DNA of 42,042 nt from Deltaproteobacteria bacterium (GCA_020444205.1 JAHLLJ010000018.1:1-42042), one strand, 5' to 3'. Shown: positions 31,695 to 42,002, counted from the stretch's first letter. Numbers and translations: made by a program. Notes: generated by a model not told the origin, from the sequence alone.

Positions 31695-32198
31695 CTAGAA
31701 TCCCCCCGGCCTTGAGCCGGGCCTGCCGCCGCCCGGAGGGCCGCCGGGGCCGCCGCCTTGGCCCTTTTCAGATTCAAAGCGTTTGCGCTGCCCCTTAAGG
31801 TAGTCGATGTATTCATCCATCTGGTCCTCGGTGAGCACCTTGCTAAGGGCCTTTTGGGTGTTCAGCTCCACTTGATGAACCCCCTCAAACATCTTTTGCA
31901 TATCTTTTGGGTTGTTGCTGGCCGATCCCTGCTCAAATAATTTCTGCTTCTTGTCCTCGCCGGCCCTGATGATCTGTTTGACCTTTGCCGCCTGTCCCGG
32001 CTTGAGCTTCAAGCGGATGGTGATCTCGCGCATGGTGTTTTCCAGGCGCTGAGCCGGGTCCATCTCCGGGCGCGCGCCGGGAGGCGGGCCGGACGGGGCT
32101 CCGGCGGGCCCGCCGCCGGGAGGGCCGTCTTGGGGCGAGGGGCCGCCGCAGCCCATGGCGGCTACCAACAGCAGGAGGGGAATCAGGTGGCGGATCAT
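31695..32198 (-). CDS. Small Gly/Pro-rich periplasmic lipoprotein with a Spy/CpxP-like helical core
   Basis: A 167-residue protein with a lipoprotein signal (MIRHLIPLLLLVAAMGC, lipobox ending at C17). A Gly/Pro-rich stretch leads to a helical core of about residues 50-140 (RLENTMREITIRLKLKPGQA and VELNTQKALSKVLTEDQMDE) like the LTxxQ helices of Spy/CpxP periplasmic chaperones, followed by a second Gly/Pro/Arg-rich tail. The ATG has GGAG eight bases upstream. It probably acts in periplasmic stress or metal handling. It lies 60 bases downstream of the SH3-domain protein gene on the same strand, so the two may be co-transcribed. Confidence 0.75.
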   Translation of the reverse strand: MIRHLIPLLLLVAAMGCGGPSPQDGPPGGGPAGAPSGPPPGARPEMDPAQRLENTMREITIRLKLKPGQAAKVKQIIRAGEDKKQKLFEQGSASNNPKDMQKMFEGVHQVELNTQKALSKVLTEDQMDEYIDYLKGQRKRFESEKGQGGGPGGPPGGGRPGSRPGGF

Positions 32199-32258
32199 GG
32201 GTGATGCTCCAATAGGTGATTAAAGATATTGCCGCTTTTTCGGTAAAGGGTTCCGCTC

Positions 32259-32954
32259 TTAGCCGCTGGCCGGGACTCCGCTGGTTTGGGTGGTGAACTC
32301 CTGGGACACCCAACCAGAGTCGCCGTTGGGGGAGCGCACGAACAGCCAAGAACCGGTGCGGCCCAAAATACTCAAGTCGGCCCCCAGGTTGACCACCTGC
32401 AAAACAGGGTAGGCCAGGCCGGGGCCGCTACGCACGTTCAGGGCCTGGGCGATCACCGTGGCCGTACCGGAGGAGCCTTGCGCCGGCGCCACCACTCCGG
32501 TGGGCGCACTCACCACGGTTTGGGCAGGGACGGCGGCTGGGGGAGAAACCACCACATAGCCACCCGGCGCGGGCCGGTAATAAATGCCGTTATATAGGTA
32601 ATAGTTGATCCCGCCGAACACCATCACCCGGAAGCCGGGAGGCAGGACGCTGATAACTAAGCCCACCGGCGGGAACACCGACATATAGCCGCCACGCCAG
32701 GGCCGGTAGTACCGGCCGCCCCAGAAGTAATAGGGGGCGCCTCTAACCACCACCCGGCGATGACCCGGAGGGGGGGCGCCGCGCCAGCCGGGGCCGCCAC
32801 CATGGCCGCCGCCGTGGCCGTTCCAGTGTCCTTTGCCCCCTCCACCCCCCGGTCCGCGGGCTGCCGCCGGAGCGGCCAGGCCCAGGGTGAGGGCGATGAG
32901 GGCGGTAAGCAATATGAGCCCCACCTTGCGAGGGGCATGACGTAGGCGTGGCAT
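32259..32954 (-). CDS. Exported Gly-rich protein with C-terminal bacterial SH3 domain
   Basis: A 231-residue exported protein. The signal peptide is basic then hydrophobic (LILLTALIALTLGLAAPAAA). A His/Gly-rich segment follows (GHWNGHGGGHGGGPGW), which could bind metal, then a Tyr-rich DUF6515-like region (YYFWGGRYYRPW and YYLYNGIYYRPAPGGYVV), and a C-terminal SH3b domain (about 165-225; ALNVRSGPGLAYPVLQ, GSWLFV, GWVSQEF). SH3b domains usually bind cell-wall peptides. The ATG has AAGGAGG seven bases upstream. Probably an envelope protein co-transcribed with the Spy-like lipoprotein. Confidence 0.78.
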   Translation of the reverse strand: MPRLRHAPRKVGLILLTALIALTLGLAAPAAARGPGGGGGKGHWNGHGGGHGGGPGWRGAPPPGHRRVVVRGAPYYFWGGRYYRPWRGGYMSVFPPVGLVISVLPPGFRVMVFGGINYYLYNGIYYRPAPGGYVVVSPPAAVPAQTVVSAPTGVVAPAQGSSGTATVIAQALNVRSGPGLAYPVLQVVNLGADLSILGRTGSWLFVRSPNGDSGWVSQEFTTQTSGVPASG

Positions 32955-33182
32955 GGTTAGTCCTCCTTAAAAAGCAACCAAGTCATGGTCTGGTGCGTAT
33001 CTTTTAGCGAAGCAAAAAGAGTGCCCACCAGGCCTGCAAAGCAAATTTGAGTGTTTACTCAGTTTATTTGCCGGGTTGGAAAGCAGGGCCCAGCGGGCCG
33101 GGCAAGCGGGAAGGCTGATAGTCGCAACTTTTTTATGCGGGCATAAGTGAGAATGGGTAAATTTTTTGCGCCCAGGCGGGCA

Positions 33183-33214
33183 CAAAAAACGCCCCGGCCA
33201 TTACGGGCCGGGGC
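33183..33214 (-). terminator. Rho-independent terminator of the universal stress protein gene
   Basis: GCCCCGGCC (33191-33199) pairs perfectly with GGCCGGGGC (33206-33214), with a GTTTTTTG tract on the minus strand. Confidence 0.85.
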
Positions 33215-33245
33215 ATGGGCTATATGCAGCCTTGTGCGGTGTAGT

Positions 33246-33731
33246 CTATTTGGCGGCGCGCATGTGCTCCGGGCCGCGTACGGTGAGAACCGGGCAGGGG
33301 GCGTGACGCTGCAATTTTTCCGCCGCGCTGCCGAAAAGCACTCCGGCCACGTCGCCGCGTCCTTTGCTGCCCACCACCAGCATATCCGCGCCGGTCTCCT
33401 TGATGGCGTGGATGATCTCTTCCCAGGGCAGGCCTTGTTTGAACACCAGCTTGGTATCCACCCCCTGGGCCCGCGTCAGGTAATCCTTTTCAATAAGCTC
33501 TTGGCGGTCGTCGATGGTCCTCTGGATGATCTCGCCGCGGTCCAGGCCCAGGCCCGCTCCGCCGTACTGCTCCAGGGAGTCCAAGTAACGTGTATTGATG
33601 ACATTCACCAAGATAAGCTCCGCACCCAAGGCCCGCGCAAGGGTTAGGGCGTGCAAAAAGGTGTCCTCGGAGTACTTGGAGAGGTCGATGGCGGCCATCA
33701 CCTTTTTAATTTCCACTTGATCCGCTTGCAT
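33246..33731 (-). CDS. Universal stress protein (UspA family)
   Basis: A 161-residue Usp protein with the opening VMAAIDLSKYSEDTFLHAL and the ATP-binding signature G-x2-G-x9-G-S (GSKGRGDVAGVLFGSAAEKL) near the C-terminus, so it belongs to the ATP-binding class. The start is placed at the ATG at 33731, where family homology begins, with GAGGAAG about seven bases upstream; an 18-residue longer frame is less likely. It has its own terminator and appears monocistronic. Role: stress, starvation or redox survival, not further specified by the neighbours. Confidence 0.88.
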   Translation of the reverse strand: MQADQVEIKKVMAAIDLSKYSEDTFLHALTLARALGAELILVNVINTRYLDSLEQYGGAGLGLDRGEIIQRTIDDRQELIEKDYLTRAQGVDTKLVFKQGLPWEEIIHAIKETGADMLVVGSKGRGDVAGVLFGSAAEKLQRHAPCPVLTVRGPEHMRAAK

Positions 33732-33856
33732 GATCGCTTCCTCTTCAGTTTGGTTGGCACTGCCGGGCCCAATGGCTCCTATCAATTTTTTGCCATTTAT
33801 TTACTCAAATGGCCAGCGTTAATCCCGGATTTGGGCCGGGCTTGCTTGCTGGGCAG

Positions 33857-34201
33857 CTAATCCACCAGCACCCGGTCCTGATGGCTCGGGGGGGCGGATA
33901 CCACGAGAAAAGCAAGGTCTTGCTCGCCTTGGTTCAACAGCCGGTGCGGGGTTTGGGGCTCTACGGACAGCCCTTGCCCAGGGCTGATGATAAGAGTCTC
34001 CTCTGGCAGCTCCATAGTGGCCCGGCCGGAGAGAACATAAAAAAACTGCTGAGAGTGCTGGTGATAATGGCGCGCCTCGGCCCCGCCCGGTGGCACGCGC
34101 TCCTCAATGACGCTAAGGCCGCCTGATTTCAGCAGGTGCCAACCATCGCAAATTTCACCCCAGGTGTAATGTTCGGCATTGGCGGGACTTATGGTTTTCA
34201 T
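33857..34201 (-). CDS. Small cupin-domain protein
   Basis: A 114-residue single-domain cupin. Motif 1 is visible as ARHYHQHSQQFFYVLSGRAT, giving two candidate metal histidines, and motif 2 as PGQGLSVEPQTPHRLLNQGE. The ATG has GAGG six bases upstream. Such small cupins often bind a transition metal and act as isomerases, dioxygenases or regulators. It stands alone between the Usp gene and the Fsr-type MFS gene, and nothing nearby suggests a substrate. Confidence 0.8.
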   Translation of the reverse strand: MKTISPANAEHYTWGEICDGWHLLKSGGLSVIEERVPPGGAEARHYHQHSQQFFYVLSGRATMELPEETLIISPGQGLSVEPQTPHRLLNQGEQDLAFLVVSAPPSHQDRVLVD

Positions 34202-34323
34202 GGCCTACCTCACCTTTTTGCTTGGATATTTTCTATGTCAGCCGGTACGGACGGCCCTGTTTTGATTTTTGCCGCCAATCCCACCTTGTGGCCGGGGCTA
34301 TTTGCCTACAGGCTTCCCGGTTA

Positions 34324-35499
34324 CTAGGCCTGGGAGGCCCGGGCATAGTCCTTGTCCCCGGCGGGGATAAACAGGGCCACCAGGGCGCTGAGCAAGGGAA
34401 GCACGGTGATGATATGTATGACCGAGTTCACTCCCCAATGGTCGGCCACCACTCCCATCAGGGTGGCTCCAACTCCGCCCAGGCCCATGGCAAAGCCCAC
34501 CAGCATGCCCGAAACGGTGCCCGCCCGGTCGGGCAGAATCTGTTGACCCATGACGATGCAAACCGACCAGGAGGACAGCAGCACCCCGCCCACCAGGGCC
34601 AACACGATGTAGAGCAGCATGCCCGGCTGAAGCATCTGCAGCCAGATCATAAGGGGGGTGACGATAGCCACGCTGATCACGAAGAAACGCTTGGGCCCCA
34701 TTTTTTCGGCCAGGGGAGCCCCGGCCAAGGTGCCCACAACCCCGGCGGCCAGGAAGATGGTTAACAGCGAACCCGCGGTGACCGGGTCGCCATGCAGCAC
34801 GCTGACGAAATAAAAAGGTATAAAGGTGGCGATGCCGGTGTGCACCCAGGCCCTGACGACCACCGCTCCCATGAGGATGCCCAAGGGTTTCAGGCGGCCC
34901 CTGAGCGGCTTGCGCTGGGGGTGGACCTGCTCTTGGGCCTGCTTGCCGTTTTTGCGGGTGAGACGGCGCCAGTAGGCCAGGATCAATACGGCCATGGTCA
35001 CCCCGGGGATCGCGAAAAGCAGGGTGCCGTTGAATCCGCCCCAGGAATAAAAGGCCATGATCATCACCGGCCCCAGGGCCAGGCCCGCGTTGCCCCCCAC
35101 CATGAACCAGCTCACCCCCACCACCTTGCGCGAACCGGCGGAGCCCAAGACCCCCTTGAAGGCCTCGGGATGGAAGCTGGCCACTCCCAGCCCGGAGAAG
35201 ATAACCACCAGCATGAGCAGGGTGTAGTTGGGGCAGATGCCGATAAGCCCAAAGCTGAGCCCGGACACCGCCACTCCCAACGGCACCAGCCAGCGCAGAT
35301 TCAGGCTGTCGGTAAGGTGGCCGAACAATGGCTGGATCACCGAGGAGGTGAGGTTCATGACCATTATCAAGGCGCCGGCCTGGGCATAGCTCAGCGAATG
35401 CACCTGTTTTAGGATGGGAAGAAAGGCGGGCAGGGCCCCGGTGGTGGTATCGGTCACCAAGTGGGCGAGGATCAAAAGGATCAGAGCAACGGCGTTCAT
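34324..35499 (-). CDS. MFS transporter of the fosmidomycin-resistance (Fsr) type
   Basis: A 391-residue, 12-helix MFS exporter. The N-terminal half has SLSYAQAGALIMVMNLTSSV and GHLTDSLNLRW, and the GLGVASFHPEAFKGVLG motif is characteristic of the Fsr family. Members export fosmidomycin and other compounds; the real substrate here is unknown. The ATG has AAGGTGAG about nine bases upstream. It is monocistronic, 122 bases from the cupin gene on the same strand. Confidence 0.82.
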   Translation of the reverse strand: MNAVALILLILAHLVTDTTTGALPAFLPILKQVHSLSYAQAGALIMVMNLTSSVIQPLFGHLTDSLNLRWLVPLGVAVSGLSFGLIGICPNYTLLMLVVIFSGLGVASFHPEAFKGVLGSAGSRKVVGVSWFMVGGNAGLALGPVMIMAFYSWGGFNGTLLFAIPGVTMAVLILAYWRRLTRKNGKQAQEQVHPQRKPLRGRLKPLGILMGAVVVRAWVHTGIATFIPFYFVSVLHGDPVTAGSLLTIFLAAGVVGTLAGAPLAEKMGPKRFFVISVAIVTPLMIWLQMLQPGMLLYIVLALVGGVLLSSWSVCIVMGQQILPDRAGTVSGMLVGFAMGLGGVGATLMGVVADHWGVNSVIHIITVLPLLSALVALFIPAGDKDYARASQA

Positions 35500-35651
35500 T
35501 AACTAAGTCTCACCTTGTGCTGCGGCGGGCAGGGGGCCGTCGATGATGAATAACAGATTTTAATATTATAGGAGCGGTCAAGCCCCCGAGGGAAATAGAG
35601 AGGCCCGGCGGCGGGTTGCCGCCTGGCCGGTGCGGGACGGAGTGGCCGGTT

Positions 35652-35682
35652 AAAAGGGCCGGGGCCACCAAGGCCCCGGCCC
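35652..35682 (-). terminator. Strong terminator without an obvious gene
   Basis: GGGCCGGGGCC (35656-35666) and GGCCCCGGCCC (35672-35682) pair perfectly over 11 base pairs with a five-base loop, followed on the minus strand by TTTTA. Confidence 0.75.
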
Positions 35683-36176
35683 AGCATCAGGAGGGAAGTT
35701 GGTCACGCCGCTTTGGCGATGACCAAGGAAAGCCACGATCCGTCGTCTCAGAAGTAAAAAAAGGACCCTCCAAAGCGTCCGTCCCGGATGCGGGGCCGGA
35801 AAATGATGGCGGTTTCCGGCCGCGGTGGCTCATGGGTCGGACCTTGTAAGGGTGAAGCCGCTCCTCAGCCGGCATAACAGCCAGCCCCCAAAATTGCTTC
35901 GAGCGGTATCACCCTTGGTTGCCACGATAATTGCCTTTTCCCCAGATGGGCGCCCTTTTCCCGAGACAGGCGAGGGCGCCGGATCGTGTTTGGACCGTTG
36001 AACAAGCAACGGCTGTGCCAGTGGCGCACGCAAAAAGATGATAGCGCTAATTGTTTGTTTTAACTAAACAATATGGTGATACACTGCGTGGGGCTCAAGC
36101 CGGGTTAAGCATACCGGAGGGTATTTGGAACATGTAAATGTTACCTCGGGGTAGTTTCGACGGCGCGCAGGCAATA

Positions 36177-36206
36177 CACAAGCCGGGCCACGGAGCCCGG
36201 CTTGTG
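36177..36206 (-). terminator. Hairpin downstream of the uracil permease gene
   Basis: CACAAGCCGGGC and GCCCGGCTTGTG form a perfect 12-base-pair stem with a six-base loop about 18 bases after the stop. The T-tract is weak. Confidence 0.65.
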
Positions 36207-36224
36207 AGGCTATGAGAGCCGCGC

Positions 36225-37526
36225 TCAGTCCATGAGAATGCGCTCGTCGGGCTTTTGTTCGCCTGGCGCGCACAGGGAGGCGTCGGCCTCTTTGCGGCCG
36301 GGCAGCACCAGGTTTAGCACCACCCCCAGCACCCCGGCCAGGCCGATGCCGGCCAGCTTGAAGGTGCCGATGGGAAGGGCCATGCCCCCGGTGCCGAAGA
36401 TGACGATCAGGGCCACGATGGTCATGTTCCTGGGGTTCATGAGGTCGTGCCCGGCGCGCACCAAGGTGTTGATGCCCACCACCATGATGGCCCCAAACAA
36501 GAGCACCATGATGCCGCCCATCACCGGGGTGGGGATGGTGAGCAAAAAGGCCCCCAGCTTGCCCACAAAGGCCAGGGCCATGGCCACGATGGCCGCCCAG
36601 GTCATGATGGCCGGGTTGAAGGCCCGGGTCAGGGCCACGGCGCCGGTCACCTCGGAGTAGGTGGTGTTGGGCGGGCCGCCCAGGAAAGAAGCCAGGCTGG
36701 TGGCCAGGCCGTCGCCCAACATGGTGTTTTTGATGCCCGGGTCTTTAATATAGTCCCGGCCGGTGATGCCGCCGATGGCCAGGACGTCGCCAAAGTGCTC
36801 AATGGCCGGGGCGATGGCGATGGGAACGATGTAGAGAACCGCCTCCAGGTTCCAGGTGGGCATGGTGAAGTCCGGCACCGCCAGCCAGGGGGCCTTAGCC
36901 ACGGGAGAGAAATCCACGATGCCGTATATCAGCGAGAGCACATAGCCCGCCCCGATGCCTATGAGGATGGGCACCAGGCGCAGCCAGCCCTTGCCCAGCA
37001 GGGACACGGCGATGGTAACCGCCAGGGAAAGCAGGGAGATGACCAGGGCGGTGCTCTGGGGGAACAGCACCGCCGAGCCGTCGCCGGTCTTGCCCAGGGC
37101 CATGTTTACCGCCACCGGGGCCAGGATAAGGCCGATGACCATGATCACCGGGCCGGTGACCACCGGGGGCAGCACCCTCTTGAGGATGTCCGGCCCGCCG
37201 ATGCGCACCACAAAGCTGATGACCACGTACAGGCCCCCAGCCGCGGCCAGGCCGCACAGGGTGCCGGGCACGCCCCAGGTCTGGGTGCCGTAGATGATCG
37301 GAGCGATGAAGGCAAAGGAGGAGGCCAGGAAAACCGGCACCTTGCCCTTGGTGACTATCTGGAACAACAGGGTGCCCGCCCCGGCGGTGAACAGGGCCAC
37401 GTTGGGGTTGAGGCCGGTGAGCAGAGGCACCAGCACCAGGGCCCCAAAGGCCACGAAAAGCATCTGAGCCCCCAAGAGCAGGCCCTTGGGCGAAAATTGG
37501 TAGTCGGGATTGGAAAGATCGCTCAT
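36225..37526 (-). CDS. uraA: Uracil permease (NCS2 family)
   Basis: A 433-residue NCS2 nucleobase:cation symporter with about 14 membrane segments. Signature regions include an early LVPLLTGLNPNVALFTAGAG and the EHFGDVLAIGGITGRDY stretch, which contains the conserved glutamate of uracil-type members, then GGPPNTTYSEVTGAVALTRA. The ATG has GGGGAGG two to three bases upstream. It is 48 bases downstream of the uracil phosphoribosyltransferase gene on the same strand, so together they import and salvage uracil to UMP. The C-terminal tail is hydrophilic. Confidence 0.92.
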   Translation of the reverse strand: MSDLSNPDYQFSPKGLLLGAQMLFVAFGALVLVPLLTGLNPNVALFTAGAGTLLFQIVTKGKVPVFLASSFAFIAPIIYGTQTWGVPGTLCGLAAAGGLYVVISFVVRIGGPDILKRVLPPVVTGPVIMVIGLILAPVAVNMALGKTGDGSAVLFPQSTALVISLLSLAVTIAVSLLGKGWLRLVPILIGIGAGYVLSLIYGIVDFSPVAKAPWLAVPDFTMPTWNLEAVLYIVPIAIAPAIEHFGDVLAIGGITGRDYIKDPGIKNTMLGDGLATSLASFLGGPPNTTYSEVTGAVALTRAFNPAIMTWAAIVAMALAFVGKLGAFLLTIPTPVMGGIMVLLFGAIMVVGINTLVRAGHDLMNPRNMTIVALIVIFGTGGMALPIGTFKLAGIGLAGVLGVVLNLVLPGRKEADASLCAPGEQKPDERILMD

Positions 37527-37574
37527 GGCCTCCCCTTGGCAGAAAGTTTCAAGGATATTTCGCTGGCGTAACCT

Positions 37575-38201
37575 TTATTTGGTGCCGAATATCTTGTCCC
37601 CGGCATCCCCCAGGCCGGGCAGTATGTAGCCGTTTTCATCCAGGCCGTGGTCCACCGAGGCGGTGTAGATGTCCACGTCCGGGTGGGCCGCCTCCACCCG
37701 CTGGATGCCCTCTGGCGCGGCCACCAGGAAAATACCCCGGATCTGGCCACAGCCCGCCTGCTTGAGCAATTCGATGGTGGCCATCAAAGTGCCGCCAGTG
37801 GCCAACATGGGGTCCAGAATCAGGGCCATGCGGTGCTTGATGTGCTTGGCCAGCTTCACGTAATACTGCACCGGCTGCAGAGTCTCTTCGTTGCGGTAAA
37901 AACCCACCACGCTCACCTTGGCCCCGGGGATCATGTCCAGCACCCCGTCCATGAGCCCCAGCCCAGCCCGGAGGATGGGCACCACGGTGATTTTCTTGCC
38001 CTTGATTTCCTCCACCTGAACCTTGCCCGCCCAGCCCTTGATGGTCTTGGGCTCGGTGGTCAGGTCCTTGGTGGCCTCGTAGGTCAACAGCAGGCTGACC
38101 TCGCTGGCCAGGGCCCGGAAGCTGGAGGTGCTCAGGTCGTGTTTGCGCAATATCCCCAGCTTGTGACGTACAAGAGGGTGGTCTACCACGTGGACAGCCA
38201 A
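37575..38201 (-). CDS. upp: Uracil phosphoribosyltransferase
   Basis: A 208-residue enzyme that makes UMP from uracil and PRPP. The family start [13 protein letters not shown], the TYEATKDL segment, the PRPP loop [13 protein letters not shown] and the C-terminal [13 protein letters not shown] are all present. The start is the TTG at 38201 with AAGGAG six bases upstream, which gives exactly the usual length of 208; a frame open to 38240 would add 13 atypical residues. First gene of the upp-uraA operon. Confidence 0.95.
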   Translation of the reverse strand: MAVHVVDHPLVRHKLGILRKHDLSTSSFRALASEVSLLLTYEATKDLTTEPKTIKGWAGKVQVEEIKGKKITVVPILRAGLGLMDGVLDMIPGAKVSVVGFYRNEETLQPVQYYVKLAKHIKHRMALILDPMLATGGTLMATIELLKQAGCGQIRGIFLVAAPEGIQRVEAAHPDVDIYTASVDHGLDENGYILPGLGDAGDKIFGTK

Positions 38202-38246
38202 GGAGGTCTCCTTTAAGGTAGGTCGTGAATGGTTCCTCATTTCTAA

Positions 38247-38268
38247 TTGACCCAGGCTTCTGGGTCAA
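38247..38268. promoter_or_regulatory. Inverted repeat in the upp/ptx divergent region
   Basis: TTGACCCAG/CTGGGTCAA, a perfect nine-base-pair stem with a GCTT loop, between the divergent upp and ptxA-like genes. It could be an operator or an RNA hairpin; there is no T-run. No clear Pho box was found. Confidence 0.35.
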
Positions 38269-38426
38269 CCCGCATTTTGCACGCCCACTCTGCCTGCCAT
38301 TTCATGCAAACGTAACAGTCTTGCCTCAGCGCCGTTAAACCACTTGTCTAGATTGAAAGCCGTATACAAACCGTTTGCCCCTTTAGCGCCCACCTCGGAA
38401 GGACGCATAGTCAGGAGCTTGGCGCA

Positions 38427-39170
38427 ATGATCAGTTTGAACGATGTATCCATGGTTTATCCCAACGGGTTCATCGGCCTGCACCCCCTGAGCATAGAGTT
38501 TCACCCAGGCCAGTTCACCGTGTTGATCGGCACCTCCGGCGCGGGTAAGTCCACCTTGCTGCGCTGCCTCAATTTCCTCAACCGCCCTTCCACCGGCACT
38601 GTAAAGGTTGAGGGCCTGGGCTGCTTGGGCTCGGGCACCAGCCTGCGCCGCCACCGCCGCCGCACGGCCATGGTCTTTCAGCAACATCAGCTCATCGGCC
38701 GCCACAGCGCGCTCAAGAATGCCCTGGTGGGCCGCTTGGGCTACCACCACCCCCTGCGGGGTCTGGCGCCATTACCCAGGGCGGATCAGCGCTTGGCCCT
38801 GGAGTGCCTGGAGCGGGTGGGTCTTTTGGACAAGGCCTTCGAGCGGGTGGATAAGCTTTCCGGCGGGCAGCAGCAGCGGGTGGGCATCGCCCGGGCCCTG
38901 GTGCAAAAGCCCCGCATCATCCTGGCCGACGAGCCGGTGGCCAGCCTGGACCCGGCCACCTCGGACAATATCCTCTCTCTACTGCACCGCATCTGCGTGG
39001 AGGACGGCATCCTGGCCATCGTCAGCCTGCACCAGGTGGAGCTGGCCCGGCGCTACGCGGACAGGGTCTTGGCCCTGGCCGGCGGGCGGCTGGTTTTCGA
39101 CGGCCCGCCCAGGAACCTGTGCTCCGAAACCCTGGAGGATATCTACAACTGCACCACCCTGGCGGCTTAG
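38427..39170 (+). CDS. ptxA: Phosphite/phosphonate ABC transporter ATP-binding protein
   Basis: A 247-residue PhnC/PtxA-type ATPase. Walker A is GTSGAGKSTLL, the signature motif LSGGQQQRVGIARAL, Walker B IILADEPVASLD, and the H-loop histidine is in IVSLHQVELA. The ATG has AGGAG nine bases upstream. It starts a plus-strand operon ABC ATPase, binding protein, permease, dehydrogenase, the order of ptxABCD. It powers periplasmic uptake of phosphite or phosphonate. The symbol is given because of the downstream phosphite dehydrogenase; without that gene, phnC would fit equally well. Confidence 0.88.
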   Translation: MISLNDVSMVYPNGFIGLHPLSIEFHPGQFTVLIGTSGAGKSTLLRCLNFLNRPSTGTVKVEGLGCLGSGTSLRRHRRRTAMVFQQHQLIGRHSALKNALVGRLGYHHPLRGLAPLPRADQRLALECLERVGLLDKAFERVDKLSGGQQQRVGIARALVQKPRIILADEPVASLDPATSDNILSLLHRICVEDGILAIVSLHQVELARRYADRVLALAGGRLVFDGPPRNLCSETLEDIYNCTTLAA

Positions 39171-40121
<951 letters not shown>

Positions 40122-40151
40122 CCGGCGGTCCCCTTAGCCGTTGGGAGTCAT

Positions 40152-40979
40152 ATGTCTAAACTTGCTGTGTGGAACCGGCCGGTGAGCCCCGGCTACGACG
40201 AACTGATAAACCGCTCCCAACGCCAATGGTGGCGCACCACGGGACAGGCGGCCGCGGCCCTGGCGGTCGTGGCCGTCTGCTCCCATTACGTGGGCCTGCT
40301 GGACTTGGAGCGCCTGGCCGACGGCGTGCCCAGTATCCTTTCGCTGATGCTGGAAAGCCTGCCCCCGGATTTTTCCGACGCCTCCAGCTGGATCAAGCCC
40401 CTGTGGGACACCCTGGCCATGAGCGTGGCCGGCACGGCCATGGCCATCATTCTGTCGCTGCCCGTGGCCCTTTTGGCCGCGCGCAACACCACCCCCCATC
40501 CATTGCTCTACCACCCGGCCCGCTGGCTTCTTAACTCCCTGAGGGCCATCCCCGAGCTGATCATGGGCATCATCTTCGTGGCCGCGGTGGGCTTCGGCCC
40601 CCTGCCCGGTGTGCTGGCCCTGGGCCTGCACTCGGTGGGCATGGTGGGCAAGTTCTTTTCCGAGGCCATAGAGCACGTGTCCGAAGCGCCCATAGAGGCG
40701 GTGCGCTCGGCCGGGGCCGGGCCTTTCCAGGTGATCCTGCACGGGGTGCTGCCCCAGGTGTTGCCCCAGATGATCGACGTGAGCATCTACCGCTGGGAGT
40801 ACAACTTCCGCGCCTCCACGGTGATGGGCATGGTGGGGGCCGGGGGCATCGGCTTTGAGCTCATCGGCTCGCTACGCATCATGCAGTATCAGGATGTTTC
40901 GGCCATCCTCATCGTGATCCTGGTGATGGTCACCCTGGTGGACGGCCTGGGAACCTTCCTGCGTAAACGCTTCAAATAA
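40152..40979 (+). CDS. ptxC: Phosphite/phosphonate ABC transporter permease
   Basis: A 275-residue inner-membrane permease with about six helices and the EAA-type loop as EAIEHVSEAPIEAVRSAGAG, the contact with the ATPase. A hydrophobic N-terminal helix (about 30-50) and the SVAGTAMAIILSLPVALLAA segment are clear. The ATG has GGGAG four bases upstream. It sits 30 bases after the binding-protein gene and 12 before the dehydrogenase gene. PhnE-like in family; ptxC-like by context. Confidence 0.9.
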   Translation: MSKLAVWNRPVSPGYDELINRSQRQWWRTTGQAAAALAVVAVCSHYVGLLDLERLADGVPSILSLMLESLPPDFSDASSWIKPLWDTLAMSVAGTAMAIILSLPVALLAARNTTPHPLLYHPARWLLNSLRAIPELIMGIIFVAAVGFGPLPGVLALGLHSVGMVGKFFSEAIEHVSEAPIEAVRSAGAGPFQVILHGVLPQVLPQMIDVSIYRWEYNFRASTVMGMVGAGGIGFELIGSLRIMQYQDVSAILIVILVMVTLVDGLGTFLRKRFK

Positions 40980-40991
40980 AGGAAACAACCA

Positions 40992-42002
40992 TTGTCCCTA
41001 CCTACCGTGGTCCTTACCCATTGGGTGCACAACCAAGTGATCGAGGTTCTCTCCGAGCACTGCCAAGTGGTGCCCAACCTCACCCGGGAAAGCTTGCCGC
41101 TCGAAGAGCTGTTGACCCGCTGTGCCTCGGCCGAGGCGGTGATGATGTTCATGCCCGACCGGGTGGACGAGGCTTTTTTGGAGGCCTGCCCCAAGCTCAA
41201 GGTGGTGGGCGCGGCCCTCAAGGGCTATGACAACTTCGATGTGGCCGCCTGCACCCGGCGCGGGGTGTGGTTCACCATCGTGCCCGATCTGCTCACCATC
41301 CCCACCGCCGAGCTGGCCCTGGGCCTGGTCATCGGCCTGGCCCGCCATTTGCTGAACGGCGACCGTCTGGTGCGCTCGGGCAACTTCCCCGGCTGGCGGC
41401 CCACCCTTTACGGCCAGGGGCTGGAGCACTCCAGCCTGGGCATGATCGGCCTGGGCGAGGTGGGCAAGGCCCTGGCCTGGCGGCTGCAGGGCTGTGGCAT
41501 GCGCCTGTGCTATTGCGACCCCCGGCCCCTGCCCCGGGAGCAGGCCATGGAGTTGGGGCTCAGGCGGGTGGAGCTTAACGAGCTGCTGGCCACCAGCGAC
41601 TACGTGCTGCCCCTGACCCCGCTCACCCCCGAGACCTTCCACCTGATTGACGACCAGGCCCTGGGGCGCATGAAGCCCGGAGCGTATCTGGTCAATGTTT
41701 CGCGGGGCTCGGTGGTGGATGAGCAGGCCGTGGCGCGGGCCCTGCAATCCGGCCGCCTGGCCGGCTACGGGGCCGACGTGTTCGAGATGGAGGAATGGGC
41801 CCGGCCCGACCGCCCCGCCGGAGTGCCGCCGGAGCTATTGGCCATGCCCGAACGCACCCTGTTTACTCCCCACCTGGGCTCAGCAGTGGAGCGAGTGCGT
41901 CTGGAGATCGCCCTGGAGGCGGCGGGAAACATCCTGGAGGCCTTGGCCGGGGAGCAGCCCCGGGGAGCGTTGAACCTGCCGGTACCTGATCAGGCTGCCT
42001 AG
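40992..42002 (+). CDS. ptxD: NAD-dependent phosphite dehydrogenase
   Basis: A 336-residue D-2-hydroxyacid-dehydrogenase-fold enzyme that oxidises phosphite to phosphate with NAD+. It shares long characteristic stretches with Pseudomonas stutzeri PtxD as I recall it: [67 protein letters not shown]. The catalytic Lys is K77 (K76 in P. stutzeri) and the Met53 equivalent is M54; the Arg of VSRGSVVDE, the Glu of DVFEMEEW and the His of TPHLGSAVE complete the site. The Rossmann GxGxxG is GLGEVG, and CYCDPRP carries an Asp consistent with NAD preference. The TTG start has AAAGGAA eight bases upstream. It ends 40 bases before the window edge, so later operon genes cannot be seen. Confidence 0.9.
   Translation: MSLPTVVLTHWVHNQVIEVLSEHCQVVPNLTRESLPLEELLTRCASAEAVMMFMPDRVDEAFLEACPKLKVVGAALKGYDNFDVAACTRRGVWFTIVPDLLTIPTAELALGLVIGLARHLLNGDRLVRSGNFPGWRPTLYGQGLEHSSLGMIGLGEVGKALAWRLQGCGMRLCYCDPRPLPREQAMELGLRRVELNELLATSDYVLPLTPLTPETFHLIDDQALGRMKPGAYLVNVSRGSVVDEQAVARALQSGRLAGYGADVFEMEEWARPDRPAGVPPELLAMPERTLFTPHLGSAVERVRLEIALEAAGNILEALAGEQPRGALNLPVPDQAA

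Larger units (their letters stand above)
35500..36224. other. Long intergenic region, possible non-coding transcript
   Basis: About 725 bases without a convincing gene. The minus strand carries a strong terminator at 35652-35682 with no protein gene ahead of it, plus further hairpins (GGCCGGAAA/TTTCCGGCC near 35795-35822; CCGTTG/CAACGG near 35990-36015) and a T7 run near 35760. Short minus-strand frames (35687-35875, 35830-36033) lack ribosome sites. A non-coding RNA on the minus strand is possible. No tmRNA, RNase P or riboswitch core recognised. Confidence 0.4.

Noticed and set aside
35687-35875. A 62-codon minus-strand gene ending just before the orphan terminator
   Set aside because: No ribosome site precedes its ATG and the composition is proline/arginine-rich without any motif; a non-coding transcript explains the terminator equally well.
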